Assembly (NCBI GenBank): GCA_002359075.1
Contig: DEQA01000022.1
Location: forward strand, 1-6,077
Length of the DNA stretch: 6,077 bases
Direction: 5' to 3'
From: Planococcaceae bacterium UBA3378
GTDB lineage: Bacteria; Bacillota; Bacilli; Bacillales_A; Planococcaceae
Made by a program: the position numbers and the translations under genes
In this document: positions 5,167 through 6,077 of the stretch, piece after piece
Numbering within the stretch: the stretch's first letter is position 1
How the letters are laid out: each line of letters starts with the position of its first letter
Notes under the pieces: model-generated
What the model was told of the DNA's origin: nothing
What the model saw: the letters and a program-made list of their open reading frames with translations, nothing else
Database searches by the model: none

Positions 5167-6033
5167 TCATGCAGAAGCAGACCGATTGCCAACGGTCAAC
5201 ACGGCAATTCCACCTAATATAAGAAGAACCCCACCCCAGGAAGTAAAAGATAAATACTCTCCTAAAAACAGCACACCTAACAGTGCGGCAGTCAGCGGCT
5301 CAGCCAGGCTCAATGTCACAGCAGCAGAAGAATTGACAGAGCGGAGTCCAGCTAAAAACAGCAGATAGGCAATGCTTGTGGTGATAACACCCATATAAAG
5401 CATCGGTATAAGATTTCCCTTATTTGTTATCCATACTACCCCGTCCATTAAAGCGACCGGGGCCAGTATAACAGCACATATCGAAAATGTCATCGCTACA
5501 GCCGGCAAGGTTTGCGCCTGCTTCATTAGCTGCTTGCTGACATTTGTATAAAGGGCAAACATAAAACCGGCACATAGCGCCAGCCCAATGCCGAAAGGAT
5601 CAATGACCGCCTCACCCCGGTTTACAAACAGCAGCATGCAGCCGATGATCGAAAAACTTGTTGCTATAGTCCATATACGACCTGGTCTCACTTTCCAAAT
5701 GGCCCATTCCAGCAGACCGGAAAATACAGGTGCACTTCCAATCGTTACTACCGTTCCAATCGCTACGCCTGTAAAGCGTACCGATGAGAAAAACAGGCAC
5801 TGAAACAAGGCGATGGCAAGAGCGGCAAGGATATTCCATTTCCATGGCCATGTCCGCCAATTCATTTTTTTCATTACAAGAATCATGACGAGTAATAAGC
5901 CTCCCCCGATACCCGACCGTACACAGGCAACTGAAAAAGGTGATATCCCTTCCTGAAGAAATGTCTGGGTGGTGCCCGTCGTCCCCCAAAGTACAGCTCC
6001 AAGTAACACCATTATGTATGGTAAAGATTTCAT
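5167..6033 (-). CDS. EamA/DMT-superfamily transporter (10 TM)
   Basis: This is an inner-membrane permease of the drug/metabolite transporter superfamily, 288 aa, the normal length. Ten hydrophobic helices can be placed (roughly 6-24, 33-55, 69-84, 92-110, 120-137, 147-165, 178-197, 208-228, 238-258, 265-283), arranged as two EamA repeats (about 5-138 and 147-282). The family's typical motifs are visible: GAVLWGTTG near the start of repeat one, and SLAEPLTAALLGVLFLGE (242-259) near the end of repeat two. The substrate cannot be told; members export amino acids, metabolites or drugs. ATG at 6033 follows AAGGGGG by 7 nt. A TATAAT box lies just upstream. I see no terminator in the 108 bp before the response regulator, so some read-through into the two-component operon is possible, although that operon appears to have its own control region. 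There is no evidence that the transporter belongs to the signalling unit. Confidence 0.9.
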   Translation of the reverse strand: MKSLPYIMVLLGAVLWGTTGTTQTFLQEGISPFSVACVRSGIGGGLLLVMILVMKKMNWRTWPWKWNILAALAIALFQCLFFSSVRFTGVAIGTVVTIGSAPVFSGLLEWAIWKVRPGRIWTIATSFSIIGCMLLFVNRGEAVIDPFGIGLALCAGFMFALYTNVSKQLMKQAQTLPAVAMTFSICAVILAPVALMDGVVWITNKGNLIPMLYMGVITTSIAYLLFLAGLRSVNSSAAVTLSLAEPLTAALLGVLFLGEYLSFTSWGGVLLILGGIAVLTVGNRSASA

Positions 6034-6053
6034 AAAAAGGCCCCCTTACAAAG

Positions 6054-6059
6054 ATTATA
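6054..6059 (-). promoter_or_regulatory. -10 box of the transporter gene
   Basis: The minus strand reads GTTATAATC, a perfect TATAAT, 20 nt upstream of the ATG codon. The matching -35 would fall at or beyond the right edge of the window and cannot be judged. Confidence 0.5.
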
Positions 6060-6077
6060 ACGCGAAGAATATAGAAA

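Overview
The window looks like chromosomal DNA of a low-GC Gram-positive bacterium. The Bacillales are most likely, with a Planococcaceae-type host such as Lysinibacillus or Solibacillus as a guess from protein style only. The reasons are AGGAGG-type ribosome-binding sites, GTG and TTG starts, an AT-rich base composition judged by eye, a U-tailed intrinsic terminator, and the families present. All the genes recognised lie on the minus strand, so the biological reading order runs from high to low coordinates.

In transcription order: (1) 6033-5167, a 10-TM EamA/DMT-type transporter with a TATAAT box just upstream. (2) 5166-5059, a control region with a 14-bp palindrome over the probable -10 box and two direct repeats 11 nt apart, a plausible binding site for the next gene's product. 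(3) 5058-4375, an OmpR/PhoB-type response regulator. (4) 4385-4242, a 47-codon ORF that overlaps the regulator's stop and whose own stop lies in the Shine-Dalgarno of the next gene; it encodes a one-TM peptide with a CxxC motif. (5) 4229-2040, a 729-aa multi-TM sensor histidine kinase, followed at once by a strong terminator (2035-2002). Items 3-5 form one two-component operon with a hidden small membrane protein in the middle.

The next 311 bp (2039-1729) hold that terminator, a run of small inverted repeats, and one or two promoters for the following gene. That gene (1728-1378) encodes only the four-TM N-terminal part of what resembles a membrane-anchored metallophosphoesterase. It is cut off by an IS256-family insertion sequence filling about 1-1393, whose terminal repeat supplies the last codons and the stop. 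The transposase (1302-130, 390 aa) is full length with its DDE residues intact. The IS lies in the same orientation as the broken gene, so transcripts from the host promoter run into it. A 15-bp inverted repeat could fold such read-through RNA over the transposase start codon, while RNA from an internal promoter would lack the 5' arm.

The kinase, regulator and small membrane protein probably form a signalling unit sensing an envelope signal, but the signal and target genes cannot be read from the sequence. The observations most worth checking are the small ORF, the IS-disrupted gene, and the read-through hairpin. I see no clear new defence or biosynthetic system.
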